Source: Spongorhabdus nitratireducens
GTDB lineage: Bacteria > Pseudomonadota > Gammaproteobacteria > Pseudomonadales > Endozoicomonadaceae
Direction of reading: 5' to 3'
Length of the DNA: 64,000 nucleotides
Assembly (NCBI GenBank): GCA_947387575.1
Contig: CANDOC010000002.1
Span: forward strand, 250,501-314,500
Shown here: positions 16,993-25,932 of the stretch, piece after piece
Numbering within the stretch: the stretch's first letter is position 1
Layout of the letters: every line of letters starts with the position of its first letter
Made by a program: the position numbers and the translations under genes
The notes under the pieces: model-generated
Told to the model about the DNA's origin: nothing
Databases searched by the model: none
The model's input: only the letters and a program-made list of their open reading frames with translations

Positions 16993-17673
16993 TCAACGAC
17001 GACGCCCGGTAAATCCGTGAGAGGTCAGGAAGCTTTCAGTCAGTTTGCTTTCCGGCGTATGGTCATCTTCATTGTCCGCCATTCGCCCATGCAGCAGGCG
17101 CTCCAGGTAGCGGGCAATAATATCGACTTCCAGGTTTACCCGGCTACCGGGCCGGTAATGGTGAATGATGGTTTGCTCTGCAGTGTGCGGCACAATATTC
17201 ACTTCAAATACTGCGCCTTCAACAGCATTCACTGTCAGGCTGACACCATCGATGGTGATCGAACCTTTCTCGGCAATGTAATGAGCCAGTTTGGTAGGTG
17301 CTTCCACCCGGTAACGCATGGAACGCGCAGAAGGCTCGATGGACAGAATTTTGCCAACACCATCCACGTGACCGCTGACAATATGACCATCCAGTCGACC
17401 ATTTGCCCGCATGGCTTTTTCCAGGTTGACCGAAGAGCCGGGCTTCAAAGCCGCCAGCCCGGTACGATTCAGCGTTTCCCGGGAGACATCGGCAACAAAG
17501 CTGTCATGACTCAGCACCACCGCCGTCAGGCAAACCCCGTTGGTGGCAATGCTGTCTCCCAGCTTCACATCGGACATATCAAGCGTGCCCGCCTGAATAT
17601 CCAGCCGGACATCACCACCCCGGTTTTCAAGGGCGCGTATTGTTCCGACCGCTTCGATAATGCCTGTAAACAT
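16993..17673 (-). CDS. ribE: Riboflavin synthase, alpha subunit
   Basis: 226 residues. It dismutates two molecules of 6,7-dimethyl-8-ribityllumazine to riboflavin and 5-amino-6-ribitylaminouracil. The start MFTGIIEAVGTI is the family hallmark. Two lumazine-binding repeats follow: DSIATNGVCLTAV in the first half and KGSITIDGVSLTVN in the second, with SGHVDGVGKI between them. The C-terminal tail after about residue 200 is a little longer than in many homologues. Second gene of the rib operon, 44 bases after ribD. Confidence 0.97.
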   Translation of the reverse strand: MFTGIIEAVGTIRALENRGGDVRLDIQAGTLDMSDVKLGDSIATNGVCLTAVVLSHDSFVADVSRETLNRTGLAALKPGSSVNLEKAMRANGRLDGHIVSGHVDGVGKILSIEPSARSMRYRVEAPTKLAHYIAEKGSITIDGVSLTVNAVEGAVFEVNIVPHTAEQTIIHHYRPGSRVNLEVDIIARYLERLLHGRMADNEDDHTPESKLTESFLTSHGFTGRRR

Positions 17674-17717
17674 AGAGCGCTGTGCTTTCCGTTAATCCGT
17701 ATTTAAATTCAGTCTGA

Positions 17718-18860
17718 TCAGCTATGAGCATCACGTGGACGGGCGGTGATTCGCCAGTCCCTGCCGATGGCGCGCATATCGGTGATTTCCAGCTCGACCT
17801 TGCCTGCCATATGAGTCAGGGGCAGTTCAAGCAGCGGGCGGGCATTACTGCCCATCAATACCGGTGCCATATAAACCACCAGCTCATCCACCAGCCCGGC
17901 ATCAAGTGCTGCTCCTGCCAGTGTTGCTCCGCACTCCAGCAGGACTTCATTACATTCCCGGCGACCCAGCAATTCCATAACAGACACCAGATCGACCCGA
18001 TCCATCTCACCCGGACAGGTCAGTACTTCGGCACCCAACGCCCGCATGGCTTTGATGCGGTACTCTTCCGGGTGCGCCGTGATCAGCAGCGTGTTTTCCG
18101 GCTGCTGCAGAATTTTGGCCTGAGGTGAAATTTCCAGTGCCGAGTCCAGCACAACACGCAGTGGCTGTTTCTCGGCAGCTAATGAAGGATCTGTCATTCC
18201 CAATTGGTGTGGACGCACAGTCAAAGCCGCATCATCCAGCTGAATGGTGCCACTGCCGGTCATTACCGCACAGCTTCTGGCACGCATGCGTTGGACATCG
18301 GAACGGGCTTCCGGGCCGGTAATCCACTGGGATTCACCTGAAGCCATGGCGGTACGGCCATCCAGACTCATTGCCAGTTTGCAGCGTACAAACGGTTTGC
18401 CGGTTTCCATTCGCTTGATAAAACCGGCATTCAAGGCTCGGGCTTGCTGTTGCATTAAACCGTGCTCGACCTGAATGCCTGCCTGTTGCAGGCGTTCCAT
18501 ACCACGCCCGGCAACCTGGGGATTAGGATCCAGCATCGCAGCGACGACCCGTTTTACACCGGCTTCTGCCAGTGCTTCGGCACAGGGAGGAGTGCGGCCG
18601 TAATGACTGCAGGGTTCCAGTGTGACGTAAACTGTCGCGCCCTTTGCCCGGCTACAGGCTTCTTTAAGGGCATGAATCTCGGCGTGGGCTTCACCGGCAC
18701 GGATATGCCAGCCTTCACCTACGATTTCAGGTGTGCCTTCATTGTCCTGCACCACAATGCAACCCACTCTTGGGTTAGGCATGGTGCTGTAGAGTCCCTG
18801 CTCTGCCAGTTGCAGCGCCCGGGCCATCATTTTGTGATCGGTCGTACTGAATTGAGTCAT
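17718..18860 (-). CDS. ribD: Bifunctional diaminohydroxyphosphoribosylaminopyrimidine deaminase / 5-amino-6-(5-phosphoribosylamino)uracil reductase
   Basis: 380 residues. The N-terminal deaminase has the zinc-binding motif HAEIHALKEA and the PCSHYGRTPPC cysteine pair; the C-terminal NADPH-dependent reductase contains KLAMSLDGRTAMASGESQWI and LLECGATLAGAALDAGLVDE. Together they carry out steps two and three of riboflavin synthesis. First gene of the leftward ribD-ribE-ribBA-ribH-nusB-thiL-pgpA operon. A TATAAT box sits 54 bases upstream. No FMN riboswitch fits in the short leader. The nrdR gene that often precedes ribD is instead near 29 kb. Confidence 0.97.
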   Translation of the reverse strand: MTQFSTTDHKMMARALQLAEQGLYSTMPNPRVGCIVVQDNEGTPEIVGEGWHIRAGEAHAEIHALKEACSRAKGATVYVTLEPCSHYGRTPPCAEALAEAGVKRVVAAMLDPNPQVAGRGMERLQQAGIQVEHGLMQQQARALNAGFIKRMETGKPFVRCKLAMSLDGRTAMASGESQWITGPEARSDVQRMRARSCAVMTGSGTIQLDDAALTVRPHQLGMTDPSLAAEKQPLRVVLDSALEISPQAKILQQPENTLLITAHPEEYRIKAMRALGAEVLTCPGEMDRVDLVSVMELLGRRECNEVLLECGATLAGAALDAGLVDELVVYMAPVLMGSNARPLLELPLTHMAGKVELEITDMRAIGRDWRITARPRDAHS

Positions 18861-18913
18861 GTGCGGGGTATCACGTCATACAGCCATGAAAACAACATTT
18901 GCAGGGTCGGCGC

Positions 18914-18919
18914 ATTATA
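18914..18919 (-). promoter_or_regulatory. Probable -10 box of the ribD operon
   Basis: A perfect TATAAT on the minus strand, 54 bases upstream of the ribD ATG. No good -35 hexamer is visible at 16-18 bases, so only the -10 is annotated. Confidence 0.5.
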
Positions 18920-18939
18920 TACCGCTCTGCCACAATTAT

Positions 18940-19368
18940 TCACCCATCAGCCTGCTGTGCTTGTCGGCTTTCTACTCGAAGTATCAGCTTCGGGTCATGA
19001 ATTACGTGGATTCGGGTCGGAATTTCAGCAGGCGGGATTTCAATGCTTTTCATCAGGACAGGCGGACTATCAACGGCAGCTTCTGTATTTCCGGTAGAAA
19101 AAGCATACAGATGTACAACCCGAAGCGGCCCGTCACCTTTTTGTGGGGGCTGTATATCCTCATATAGATCAAAGTCGACATCCAGCTGACCAGCACCATA
19201 AATACTGATGGTCTGCGAAATTTCTTCACCAAGATCAACCCGGGCATATTTCGCACTGATTTCAGAAGGTGTTTCACCGGGCCAGGGAGCAACACTTCCA
19301 ACTCGATCATCACTCGCAATGACTGTCGTGGACAGTAACAGAAAGACAGCAGCAGCCTGACGCAACAT
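18940..19368 (-). CDS. Small secreted protein of unknown function
   Basis: 142 residues. A clear signal peptide (MLRQAAAVFLLLSTTVIAS, cut about residue 19) directs it to the periplasm or beyond. The mature part is acidic and beta-rich looking, with WPGETPSEISAKYARVDLGE near the front and no cysteines or known motif. It lies 40 bases downstream of the RND adaptor on the same strand and may be the third gene of that unit; a role in the pump's periplasmic assembly is only an inference from position. Confidence 0.65.
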   Translation of the reverse strand: MLRQAAAVFLLLSTTVIASDDRVGSVAPWPGETPSEISAKYARVDLGEEISQTISIYGAGQLDVDFDLYEDIQPPQKGDGPLRVVHLYAFSTGNTEAAVDSPPVLMKSIEIPPAEIPTRIHVIHDPKLILRVESRQAQQADG

Positions 19369-19408
19369 GGCGATGCATCCTAGAAAAAACAGCCGGGGTC
19401 ACATTACT

Positions 19409-20194
19409 TTAGTTGCTGGCTGACATTGCTGCTTCAGACATTCGACACTGCACGGTCACCGCTTCGCCGGAAAAGCGCAAATCAGCCCCGGGTTCAAACC
19501 TTACCCTGAACAACCCGGTTGAAGGATCTGCAGATAGCGCATGGCGTGGCTTCTTCAATGTCACCCCGAGACGACCCTCTTCCGGTTTAACACTACACGT
19601 GGCTTGCTCCATATTCTGTACCAGTTTTCGTGGTAACCAGACTTCCACCTCCCGCTTTAGCCCTTCAAATTTCAAGACTTCCTTGCCTGAGGTTACATAA
19701 TCACCGGCATTCAACACAGTTTCCATTACGATGCCATCATAAGGGGCATAAAACACTCGCTCATTCATCAGATACTGAAAGCGGGCCAGCTCTGCCTGCT
19801 CCTCTGCCAACTCCAGTCGTGTTTTTTCAGCTTCAAAACAGGCATCCTCCACTTCTGCGACACCTGCATGACGATTCTCTCCCAGCCTTTTCATTCGCTC
19901 ATGTCGCTTCTGAATCTGAACCAGTCGAGACTCAAGCTTATTGACCCGGAGCTGGCTGGCTTCCAGCTTCATTTTTAATTCACCATCCTGTAACCGGAAC
20001 AGCGGTTGTCCCTGACGAATCATCGCTCCGAAGTCAGCACGCCAGTCAATCCGGCCAGGGCAGCATGGACTGGCTGTCAGTTTTTCTACACTGATAACCC
20101 GTCCCTGAAACCAGTGTTCCTTCTCCTGCTCTGCAGCATTGACGGTTATCGCCAACCATCCGAGCCAGATAGTGAGTACCAGATTCAACTTCAT
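19409..20194 (-). CDS. RND efflux periplasmic adaptor (membrane fusion protein)
   Basis: 261 residues. Signal peptide (about 1-20), then a split biotinyl-lipoyl-like domain whose halves are GRIDWRADFGAMIRQGQPLF and the later APYDGIVMETVLNAGDYVTSG. These flank a coiled-coil hairpin (about 75-140, LRVNKLESRLVQIQKRHERM), with a beta-barrel domain after. It is short for the family and lacks the usual C-terminal membrane-proximal domain. A Cys-Cys pair (SPCCPG) opens the lipoyl domain, which is unusual. Its ATG overlaps the stop of the RND permease by 4 bases, so they form one unit. No TolC-like gene is nearby. Confidence 0.88.
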   Translation of the reverse strand: MKLNLVLTIWLGWLAITVNAAEQEKEHWFQGRVISVEKLTASPCCPGRIDWRADFGAMIRQGQPLFRLQDGELKMKLEASQLRVNKLESRLVQIQKRHERMKRLGENRHAGVAEVEDACFEAEKTRLELAEEQAELARFQYLMNERVFYAPYDGIVMETVLNAGDYVTSGKEVLKFEGLKREVEVWLPRKLVQNMEQATCSVKPEEGRLGVTLKKPRHALSADPSTGLFRVRFEPGADLRFSGEAVTVQCRMSEAAMSASN

Positions 20195-23100
20195 AGCGAA
20201 CCCTCTTCTTCTCGTGCTTTTATGGTTTCAGGGCTAGGTTTGAGCAATAACATCGCCGGAATCATTAATAGAGAAACCGGCAAGCTGACCAGCATGCCAC
20301 TGGCAACCACAATCGCCAGACCGCGATAAATTTCACAGCCTCCCGCATGACTCAGCACCAGTGGCAACATGCCTGTCACCGTTGTCAGCGTGGTCATCAA
20401 CATTGGGCGCAGCCGCTGAACCAGTCCTGCTTCGATTGCCTGACTCAATTGCATTCCGAAGTCTTGCCCTGCTCGTATTTCACTCAGCAACAGGATGGCA
20501 TTGTTGACCACCAGCCCCATCAGAATCACAAACCCGGTTAGTGTCAGTAGATCAACGCTTTCAGCTTCAGTCATTATTCTGAGTGCATACCAGCCACCCG
20601 CCATACATACCGGCATCACCAGTAGCACACGCAGCGTATCGGACTTGCTCTCAAGCGTGATCCAAAGCACAGCAGCAAGCATTAATAATGACAATCCAAG
20701 CAGTAGCCAGAGTCCCTGACGCCCCTCTTCCAACCGCTGAACACTGCCTTCCAGTTTTGCATTCAGGCCTGACTTTACGAGTTGTGGCATTACATCACGT
20801 TGTAAACGGGTCAAGACTGTACCCAGAGCCATACCCTCTGGCGGCTCAATCGTCAGTAGCTGAACCCGATGCCCCTCATGCCGACGAATTTCATCAGCAA
20901 CCTGCTCTTCCTTTATGTCCACTAACCCGGAAAGCGGCATCACCTGTTTATCTGTCGCAACAGGATTTTGCTCCAGGCTCAGGCTAAGGCTTTCCGGCGA
21001 GCGAACAAGTACAAGGTCCAGCATTCGATCACCGTCGTACCAGTCGCCGACATGCAAACCTCCGCCAAGGCTCTGGATCACTTCGGCCATATCGCCTCGC
21101 TCCCAGCCAGCATTCTGTAGCGCCCGATCTCTGGGAATAATATTCAGCCCGGAACGCAGGTTATCCGCCCCGGGTTCACTGCGAATCTGGGTATCGGGTA
21201 AAGCTGATATGATAAGTTCAGCTGCAACCTCCCGTTGCTCGAAGTATCGGGTTAAATCCTGCTCCTTCAGATACAACCTGATTTCCTGTTCGCTGCGTTG
21301 CGGTGCAAACAGCGGAGCCTTCAAAGCCAAGCCGTCCATATCATCCCGAGTTGAGAAAAAGCGGCGCATTTTTCTCAGCAGGCGTTGCGTTCCTTCGGGG
21401 GATACCGGCCTTACAATCAGCTTTCCTCCTCCCGACCACAACTGCAGTGAACTGTCACGAATCTCACCATCAGCTTTCAGCTGCGCCAGAAATTCATTCA
21501 CAGGAGCAATCCGCTCCTTTGCAACCGCATCAGGAGACAAGTGCCCCTCAAAGTCCAGCCAGACCTGAACCTCATCCCGGCTGATAAAAGGCAGCAGATT
21601 TAAAGCCGGGTGCTCCCAAAGAGTTAAAAGCGGTAGTAACAGAGCAGTCAGCAAAATCAGCCGGCGCCGGGCAGCAGAAGAGACCACCAAACGACATTGC
21701 CGGGCCAGCCACACAATAACCTTGTTGCTGCCTTTTGTTTTGACCGGCCTTAACACCCATCGTGCCAGTAATGGCACCAGAAACAGGGCAGCAGGAAGAG
21801 ACAAGGCTACAGCCAGCACCAGACTGACACCCAGTTCGGTAAACAGATGACCCGCAGTTCCCGGCAAGGCCACACCGGGAATAAACACAATCAGAGTCGT
21901 CAGTGTTGCCGCCAGCAAAGCACGGGACATGGTTGATGCGGCACTAATGCCTGCCAGCTTTACAGATTCCCCTTCGCTCATACGCAGCATCAGGTTTTCC
22001 GTAACCACAATGGCGGCATCAACAACCATCCCCACCGCAAAGGCCAGACCGGCAATGGAGATAATATTGAGTGAAAATCCCAGCAATCGCATCAGCCCGA
22101 GTGTCAGCAGCAGGCAGACTGGAATCACTGCAATAATCAGCACTGCAGCACGCCATTGTCGAATAAAGATGCAGACGGCCAGCAGCGTCAGACCGATGCC
22201 CAGCCCCAGATTACTTGCCAGCATCGACAACACACGCTGCAGATAAACTCCCATATTGAATGGCTGATCCAGCTGCCAGCCGGCCGGATGAAAAACCTCA
22301 TTATTCAATTCATCGATAGCCAGACTGACAGATTTCAGCGTCTGCATCGCATCACTGCCGGGCTGACGGATCACTTCAATGGCAAAAGCCGGTTTATTGT
22401 TATAGCGAGGACAAGGCTGGCCGGGTTCATGTGCCAGCTTGACGGTAGCAAGATCGCCCAGCACCACAGGTCCCGGAGCCAGCTGCAGTTGCTTCAGTTC
22501 ATCTCTGTCAGGCCGCCCGATATATCGCAGTGGATATTCGAGCCGCCCAGCCATATCAATTAATCCGGCCGAGCGATTAACAGTGGCTCTCAACTTATCA
22601 GCCAGATCAGGCACCCTGAAACCGGCTGCTGCCAATCTGAACGGGTCATAACGGACCTCAAGCCGTTCTTCGCCACCACCGTGAACCACCAGTCTGGCTA
22701 CACCCGGCAAGCGGCCAATACGTTCCTGCAGTATGCGGGAGTACTCATGCTGATGCGTTAACAACAGTGATTCATCATCCGGGCCATGCAACATCAACCA
22801 GGTAAGACAGTCATGATCACTACCACTGCGAATATAGGGACCTTCCAGATCCTGCGGCAGATCCTGAACCCGGTTAATCCGGCTGATCAGATCAAGCAGC
22901 ACCTCACGCCGGTCAGCCTGATCATTCAGTAGCAACTCAAACCGGGCATCCCCCTGAGTAATTGCGACATCCATCCGACTGAGCGCCGGCATATTGCCCA
23001 GTACATCTTCCAGCGGTTTTACTACTTCAGCTTCAATCTCTTCCGGAGCTGCATGACGCCAGAAGCATTCAACAGTAATCAGCGGCTTGTCCGGCACCGG

Positions 23101-23205
23101 CAGCAACTGCAACGGCATACCACGCAGTCCCCAGAGTCCGCCGAGCAGCATAAAAAACAGTAACGTTCCCGGCAGGCGGGGATGTTCCAGACACTGGCGG
23201 ATCAA
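20191..23205 (-). CDS. RND-family proton-driven efflux permease
   Basis: 1004 residues with the RND layout: one N-terminal membrane helix, a large periplasmic porter/docking part, a block of helices near 330-540, a second periplasmic part and a final helix block. Helix 4 has GMVVDAAIVVTEN with a single relay aspartate (AcrB has two). The partner position in helix 10, a lysine in AcrB, is asparagine (GLVVNNAILLLSEI). Such changes are common in non-AcrB branches. The start appears to be TTG at 23205; the ATG just before it is out of frame and closes after three codons. Substrate unknown. Confidence 0.9.
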   Translation of the reverse strand: MIRQCLEHPRLPGTLLFFMLLGGLWGLRGMPLQLLPVPDKPLITVECFWRHAAPEEIEAEVVKPLEDVLGNMPALSRMDVAITQGDARFELLLNDQADRREVLLDLISRINRVQDLPQDLEGPYIRSGSDHDCLTWLMLHGPDDESLLLTHQHEYSRILQERIGRLPGVARLVVHGGGEERLEVRYDPFRLAAAGFRVPDLADKLRATVNRSAGLIDMAGRLEYPLRYIGRPDRDELKQLQLAPGPVVLGDLATVKLAHEPGQPCPRYNNKPAFAIEVIRQPGSDAMQTLKSVSLAIDELNNEVFHPAGWQLDQPFNMGVYLQRVLSMLASNLGLGIGLTLLAVCIFIRQWRAAVLIIAVIPVCLLLTLGLMRLLGFSLNIISIAGLAFAVGMVVDAAIVVTENLMLRMSEGESVKLAGISAASTMSRALLAATLTTLIVFIPGVALPGTAGHLFTELGVSLVLAVALSLPAALFLVPLLARWVLRPVKTKGSNKVIVWLARQCRLVVSSAARRRLILLTALLLPLLTLWEHPALNLLPFISRDEVQVWLDFEGHLSPDAVAKERIAPVNEFLAQLKADGEIRDSSLQLWSGGGKLIVRPVSPEGTQRLLRKMRRFFSTRDDMDGLALKAPLFAPQRSEQEIRLYLKEQDLTRYFEQREVAAELIISALPDTQIRSEPGADNLRSGLNIIPRDRALQNAGWERGDMAEVIQSLGGGLHVGDWYDGDRMLDLVLVRSPESLSLSLEQNPVATDKQVMPLSGLVDIKEEQVADEIRRHEGHRVQLLTIEPPEGMALGTVLTRLQRDVMPQLVKSGLNAKLEGSVQRLEEGRQGLWLLLGLSLLMLAAVLWITLESKSDTLRVLLVMPVCMAGGWYALRIMTEAESVDLLTLTGFVILMGLVVNNAILLLSEIRAGQDFGMQLSQAIEAGLVQRLRPMLMTTLTTVTGMLPLVLSHAGGCEIYRGLAIVVASGMLVSLPVSLLMIPAMLLLKPSPETIKAREEEGSL

Positions 23206-23214
23206 TACAGCATT

Positions 23215-23253
23215 CCATCAGATTCTTATAGTTATTATGAGAGTCTCTGATGG
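23215..23253. promoter_or_regulatory. Extended inverted repeat between the RND operon and the PP2C gene
   Basis: CCATCAGA (23215-23222) matches TCTGATGG (23246-23253), and the spacer itself is a near-palindrome (CTTATA / TATGAG). It begins 10 bases from the RND start and 76 bases before the PP2C gene, in the divergent control region. It could be an operator for both or a leader hairpin. Confidence 0.4.
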
Positions 23254-23328
23254 CCTGACTTGTTCCCCCTGCCTTGCTGACTGTTACATCTATAGTGAGA
23301 AGTAGGGCTACAGGGACGACAGCCGCCA

Positions 23329-24975
23329 ATGGCAATAGGCATCAAGGGAGCAGAGGGACATTACCAGGTCACTCTGCGGAGGACAGAACAGCAACAAACC
23401 GAATTGCATGAACTGCAAAACCAGCGAGCCGGGAATAAAACCCTGCGACTGGAAAACAATCACTTTGTTGCAGGACATAAAAAAGCCAAAACTACGGCCT
23501 TTCTGCGCACAGTTCAGCAAGCGCTGCATGCACTTGGAGCCGAACGCAAATATTCGCCACTACGACTGCTTAATCATGTTGTGTCCGGCAAAATCGAGCG
23601 ACTGAATGAGCTCGATCGGCAACAACACGAAGCAGCCTGCAGGCTTCTCGATCGTTTGTCAGGACAAGTCTGCGTGCCTACGACTCAGCTGAAGAACAGA
23701 ACGATCACCGTAAATGCTGCAGCCCAACATCTGGTCAATGCTAATAGCCGCACCACAGCCCACTGGCAACAACCCTGCCCACTTACAGTCAGTAGACATG
23801 CCTCACTCAATCCGATAGCCCTGAGCAGCCTTGAATACCGGGTCGAACCGGATGCCGCCATTGTCAGGCAAAAACTCAAAGACGAAATGCTGGCAGCCTA
23901 TATGCAGCAAAAAGAGGAGTTTGATAAACAGGACGCCCTTGAGGATCAGTTGGAAGAAAAAGCCAAGCGAAAAAAGATGGATGCAGAAGAGCTACGCTTT
24001 AATCCACCGAATAAGTTTGACTGGAAAACGTTTGCTTCCACCCGCTTTGCCAGCGTGGTTGAGGATGCTGCCCCTGAATCAATAAGAACAGCCAAAGTGG
24101 CACCGATACAGTGTGATGCTATTGAAATCTGGTCCAACGCCGCTGTAGCCACATCCCATGGACGTGCTCCGTATATGGAAGACCGGCACCTGGCAACCCG
24201 CTTTAATATCAACATTGGAGGCAGAGAATATCCGGTCAAGCTTTCCGGTGTCTTTGATGGTCATGGTGGTACTGAAGCAGCTGAGTTCGCAGTTCAGAAT
24301 ATCCAGCAGTTTCTGATAAACCGGCTGGAAGAGTTCAACCCGCAAGAACTCACTGATGCAGGCATCTGGAATGCCCTGAAACTTGCGATGGTCGACCTCA
24401 ATAACAGTTACAACGCTAATCTCGGCGAGGCTTTTAATCCCAAGGCAGGCACCACAGCCAATGTGTGCCTGATGATTGATAACAATCTCTGGACAGCTAA
24501 TGTCGGTGACTCCAGAGCACTGCTGGTCGGCCCCAAAAATGAGTGCCTGCAGCTGAGCCGTGATGCCAAACCTTCTGACCCGGATTTCAAACGCAGTATT
24601 GAACAGCGAGGCGGTCATGTAGATGAAAAGGCCGATCGGGTGCTGTTTCCGGACGGCTCACTTGGTATTGGTACGGCCCGTTCACTGGGAGAACAGCGAT
24701 TTGACGGTGTCATCAGCGCACGTCCCAAAATAACCAAGTTTGAGTGCCCTGCTGGCGGCTGGGGTGGTCATACTCTGGTTCAGGGCTGTGATGGCATATT
24801 TGATGTTTCGACCACCCGGGATATTGCTGACTTTGTTCACTATGGGCAGGAAGACGGACTTACCAGCGAGGAGATTGCAACCGGGCTGGTAGAGAATGTC
24901 TACAGAGCTGGCTCATTCGATAACCTTTCGACTATGGTTATTCCCCTGGGTGAACTGAATCCCGATAACGAATAA
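23329..24975 (+). CDS. Eukaryote-type PP2C (PPM) protein phosphatase with novel N-terminal region
   Basis: 548 residues. Residues about 265-545 are a complete metal-dependent Ser/Thr phosphatase: MEDRH at 283-287, VFDGHGGTEAAEFAV with D310 and G311 as metal ligands, GTTANVCLMIDNNLWTANVGDSRALL, KPSDPDFKRSIEQRGGHV, LGTARSLGEQRF, D488 in QGCDGIFDVSTTRDIADFV, and D531-N532. The K-P-x-D...R-I-E-x-x-G-G-x-V and GIFDV blocks are as in eukaryotic PP2C rather than typical bacterial SpoIIE/PstP types. Residues 1-264 match nothing I know; they are basic, with a charged coiled coil at about 185-225. No signal peptide. A host-directed effector is plausible. Confidence 0.92.
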   Translation: MAIGIKGAEGHYQVTLRRTEQQQTELHELQNQRAGNKTLRLENNHFVAGHKKAKTTAFLRTVQQALHALGAERKYSPLRLLNHVVSGKIERLNELDRQQHEAACRLLDRLSGQVCVPTTQLKNRTITVNAAAQHLVNANSRTTAHWQQPCPLTVSRHASLNPIALSSLEYRVEPDAAIVRQKLKDEMLAAYMQQKEEFDKQDALEDQLEEKAKRKKMDAEELRFNPPNKFDWKTFASTRFASVVEDAAPESIRTAKVAPIQCDAIEIWSNAAVATSHGRAPYMEDRHLATRFNINIGGREYPVKLSGVFDGHGGTEAAEFAVQNIQQFLINRLEEFNPQELTDAGIWNALKLAMVDLNNSYNANLGEAFNPKAGTTANVCLMIDNNLWTANVGDSRALLVGPKNECLQLSRDAKPSDPDFKRSIEQRGGHVDEKADRVLFPDGSLGIGTARSLGEQRFDGVISARPKITKFECPAGGWGGHTLVQGCDGIFDVSTTRDIADFVHYGQEDGLTSEEIATGLVENVYRAGSFDNLSTMVIPLGELNPDNE

Positions 24976-24986
24976 AGCAGCACCAA

Positions 24987-25877
24987 ATGGTGAGACCTCA
25001 AATACCTCTGGAAACCCGCGGCGTTCTTCTGGCTCTTATCGGTGCTCTATTTCTGACACCTGATGCACTGCTGGTTCGCCTGACCGGTACAGATGACCTG
25101 ACCACACTGTTCTGGCGGGGTGGCATTATTGCCCTGACGTTGTTGGCGATGCTTGTATTGCAGCACAGATCACTGAATCCGCGCTTATATCTACCGAACC
25201 AACCGAAAGCCTGGCTGGGTGCCCTGATATTTTCTGTCTCACTGTCCTGCTTTGTCCTCGCCGTCACCCACACTACCGTTGCCAATGTACTGGTTATTCT
25301 CAGCACCAATTCCTTGTTCGCAGCATTGCTCAGCATGTTTTTTCTGAAAGAACACGTGCCGCCACGCACCTGGATTGCCATCGTGCTGGCTTTGAGCGGC
25401 ATCCTGCTGATATTCAGTGATGATATGGACAGCTCCGGCATGCTGGGCAAACTGTTTGCGCTTGGCTGCACTCTTTGTACCGCCGCTGGCATTGTGCTGG
25501 TACGTCATACACAGACCATTAACACACCGGCAATGTTTGCCTGGGGAGGTATTCTGGTTGCCTTCGTCAGTGCTCTGCAGGCATCTGTTTTTGCGGTCTC
25601 ACCGTCACAAGTGGTCAGGCTGGTCGCAATGGGAAGCATGAACGGCTTTGCATTTGTTCTGCTTGCAGCCGGTGCCCGTTTAATTCCTGCTGCCGAAGTC
25701 ACCCTGTTGATGCTGCTTGAAACCATTCTGGGTCCGGTATGGGTATGGCTCGTTCTGCATGAAGAACCTTCATTTCATGCCCTTCTTGGAGGCGGGATTA
25801 TTGTTTTGACCTTGTTTATTCACACCGTGGTCAGCCTGAAACAGGCACCCGATACAGAAGTACAGCCTGAAGCCTGA
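24987..25877 (+). CDS. EamA/DMT-family transporter
   Basis: 296 residues, ten predicted membrane helices in two EamA repeats; an inner-membrane exporter or importer of metabolites such as amino acids. Repeat 1 includes TTLFWRGGIIALTLLAML and THTTVANVLVILSTNSLFAALLS followed by FFLKEHVPPRTWIAI; repeat 2 ends EVTLLMLLETILGPVWVWLVLHEEPS, the usual DMT signature. It starts 11 bases after the PP2C stop and is probably co-transcribed with it. Substrate not predictable. Confidence 0.88.
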   Translation: MVRPQIPLETRGVLLALIGALFLTPDALLVRLTGTDDLTTLFWRGGIIALTLLAMLVLQHRSLNPRLYLPNQPKAWLGALIFSVSLSCFVLAVTHTTVANVLVILSTNSLFAALLSMFFLKEHVPPRTWIAIVLALSGILLIFSDDMDSSGMLGKLFALGCTLCTAAGIVLVRHTQTINTPAMFAWGGILVAFVSALQASVFAVSPSQVVRLVAMGSMNGFAFVLLAAGARLIPAAEVTLLMLLETILGPVWVWLVLHEEPSFHALLGGGIIVLTLFIHTVVSLKQAPDTEVQPEA

Positions 25878-25932
25878 GCCCCTCCTCTACGTTCGGCGGG
25901 AACCCACCAACCCGGTGCCTGTCAATTGATGC

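Noticed and set aside
18861-18939. FMN riboswitch before the rib operon
   Set aside because: The leader is too short and the conserved FMN-element stems are absent. None was seen before ribA or ribBA either.
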